From: Ulvibacterium sp965248315
GTDB taxonomy: Bacteria > Bacteroidota > Bacteroidia > Flavobacteriales > Flavobacteriaceae
NCBI RefSeq assembly: GCF_965248315.1
Contig: NZ_CBDFIX010000002.1
Location: 2,914,001-2,978,000 of the forward strand
Length of the DNA stretch: 64,000 bases
Reading direction: 5' to 3'
Made by a program: the position numbers and the translations under genes. This document shows positions 62,707-64,000 of this stretch, in pieces (positions within the stretch are counted from its first letter, which is position 1; the number at the start of each line of letters is the position of its first letter). The notes under the pieces are model-generated. The model searched no databases. It worked only from the letters and a program-made list of their open reading frames with translations, and had not been told where the DNA came from.

Positions 62707-64000
62707 CTATCCTTTTACTTGGGTATCCGTATCAATCTTTTCTTTTCCTAACGAAAGCATGTTCGAGAATAATTTATAGGCTCCGGGAACTCCTGCCGGT
62801 AACTCCCTGAAAAAGCTTAAACCGGTATAAATGTAGTGACCCTTGCCGTATGGAGCTACAATAAGGCTACCGTTAGTCTTTGGTTCACCCTGGTCGTTCA
62901 TGGATAGGATCGGAGTAAACTCTCCAGACCATTTATTGGGAAAGTAAAGCCCACGTTCTTGCACCCATCCTTTAAAATCATCATTGGTAATGGTGTTGGG
63001 AAAATTTACCAAAGGATGGTTCTTTGCCAAAATCTCTACATTTGAATTTTCGTCGGTAACCCTATCACGGGATAATGTAATAGGGTAGGGGGCAATATTA
63101 GGGAATTGAGAGTCCCATCTACCTGAAGTATTATATTGAACAATAAGGTTTCCACCATTTTTAGCATAATCCAACAAGTATCGTTGTTTAAACTTTAATT
63201 CGTCCACAACATTATAAGCCCTGATCCCAACTACTAAAGCATCGAATTTTTTTAAGTTCTCAGGGGTAATATCCTTTGGATCTACAAGATGAACCGTATA
63301 CCCGATCTGCTCCAGACTTTCCGGAACCTTGTCCCCAGCTCCCATGATGTAACCGATATTTTCCCCGGTTTTTTGAATGTTTAACCGAACTACTTTGGCT
63401 TCTGATGGCAGCAGTACGGATTGAGTAGGAATATGGTCATAGGAAATGGTAACCAATTCTTTGGAAATTTCACTTCCATCGATTTTGACCAAAGGTGTGA
63501 TGTAACTTTCATCCTCATAAGAGGGCGGTATCATTGAAAAGACCAGCGTTTGTTCGTCACCTTTCTTTGCGATTTTGAAAGACTTGATTTCTTGTTCTAC
63601 CGTCCATCCTTTGGAAAAGCAAAGCTGAACCTCTCCCTCAACATTATCGGCATGCGCCTTTATGGTAATTGGAATTTTCTTAGGTTCGGCATTGGCAAAG
63701 ATCAAGACCTTATCATCTAAACGTGCCGTAGCTTTGGGCAAAATTTCAAAGGGGCGATAGAGTTCCCCTTTATCCCTTTCCGAATAGCGATGTACCACAG
63801 GCTTTTGAAAGGATATTGAATTTCCATTGAAATCGAGTATGAATTGGGCTTCAAAAGGCTTTGGGGTTTCTGGCTTTCCGATCCATTCTTGTTTTTCCAC
63901 GGAATACATACCTAAGCTACCTTTTTTATTTAACCAGTAGGGACTTGTGTATGCTGTATTTTTAGGAACTTCAAGATCAAGCGTAAAATTAAATTTTTGA
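62707..64000 (-). CDS. PIG-L (LmbE-like) family protein, C-terminal part (partial)
   Basis: The frame stays open through the window end, so the N-terminus is missing; the ATG at 63909 is internal (upstream codons read ...TAYTSPYWLNKKGSLG). The visible 430 residues resemble the C-terminal part of the long Bacteroidota PIG-L proteins: an immunoglobulin-like segment (VVHRYSERDKGELYRPFEILP), then a glutamine-amidotransferase-like domain (GYIMGAGDKVPESLEQIGYTVHLVDPKDI, FDALVVGIRAYNVVDELK, GGNLIVQYNTSGRW, YGKGHYIYTGLSFFRELPAGVPGAYKLF). The N-terminal deacetylase domain should lie beyond the window. The protein probably deacetylates amino sugars, which fits the sulfatases and symporter downstream. 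Confidence 0.82.
   Translation of the reverse strand, partial: QKFNFTLDLEVPKNTAYTSPYWLNKKGSLGMYSVEKQEWIGKPETPKPFEAQFILDFNGNSISFQKPVVHRYSERDKGELYRPFEILPKATARLDDKVLIFANAEPKKIPITIKAHADNVEGEVQLCFSKGWTVEQEIKSFKIAKKGDEQTLVFSMIPPSYEDESYITPLVKIDGSEISKELVTISYDHIPTQSVLLPSEAKVVRLNIQKTGENIGYIMGAGDKVPESLEQIGYTVHLVDPKDITPENLKKFDALVVGIRAYNVVDELKFKQRYLLDYAKNGGNLIVQYNTSGRWDSQFPNIAPYPITLSRDRVTDENSNVEILAKNHPLVNFPNTITNDDFKGWVQERGLYFPNKWSGEFTPILSMNDQGEPKTNGSLIVAPYGKGHYIYTGLSFFRELPAGVPGAYKLFSNMLSLGKEKIDTDTQVKG

Noticed and set aside
1..64000. Insertion sequences, prophage, CRISPR arrays, rRNA genes and integrase attachment sites
   Set aside because: No transposase, integrase, phage structural or cas gene motif was found among the translations, and no regularly spaced repeats were seen.

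Overview
The window looks like a chromosomal segment of a marine, glycan-degrading member of the Flavobacteriaceae (Bacteroidota). This rests on a SusC/SusD pair, type IX secretion sorting domains, DUF4290, DUF493 and Lacal_2735-type small proteins, -7 promoter elements of the TAnnTTTG type instead of sigma70 boxes, no visible Shine-Dalgarno pattern, several TTG starts, and a sulfatase/Na+-symporter locus. Species-level assignment is not possible from what can be read here. All family calls come from reading translations and motifs; no database search was run.

Layout. 1-3.8 kb: the 3' end of an RHS/YD-repeat gene with a metallopeptidase-like C-terminal tip, a lipoprotein that may be its immunity partner, and a decayed second rhs copy. 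4.0-7.6 kb: a large type IX-secreted PKD/repeat protein. 7.7-16.2 kb: housekeeping genes (tRNA-Met, START-like protein, class IV aminotransferase, YqgE, HU, fmt, recQ, an AAA ATPase, DUF493, DUF4290, murA). 16.2-24.7 kb: pirin, a GIY-YIG gene bracketed by two inverted REP-like hairpins, then a ten-gene leftward array running from SRPBCC-SDR-photolyase (with a candidate operator over its promoter) to Fe-S, acetyltransferase and TolB-like genes. 24.8-26.9 kb: two secreted proteins.

27-42.8 kb is a polysaccharide utilisation locus: GH2 beta-galactosidase, DUF5107/TPR protein, FG-GAP/UnbV lipoprotein, SusD, SusC and a LacI-type regulator with a candidate CpG-centred operator between regulator and susC. 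43.2-48.4 kb is a compact class I lanthipeptide locus: two tandem precursors sharing a five-Cys core that ends in Cys-Cys, LanC, and a dehydratase split into glutamylation and elimination proteins. No transporter or leader peptidase is present. This is the most interesting system in the window.

48.5-56.0 kb is a tightly packed leftward operon (RidA, D-threonine-aldolase-like enzyme, class III aminotransferase, 3-hydroxyacyl-CoA-dehydrogenase-like enzyme, M19 dipeptidase, ceramidase-like lipoprotein) with a divergent AraC regulator. It looks like a catabolic module for amino-acid-derived or D-configured substrates. 56.0-64 kb holds three S1 sulfatases, an SSS-family Na+/solute symporter, a 33-residue membrane micropeptide in the symporter operon, and the C-terminal part of a PIG-L-type protein cut by the window end. 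Together these suggest desulfation and uptake of sulfated (amino)sugars. No IS element, CRISPR array or rRNA was seen.
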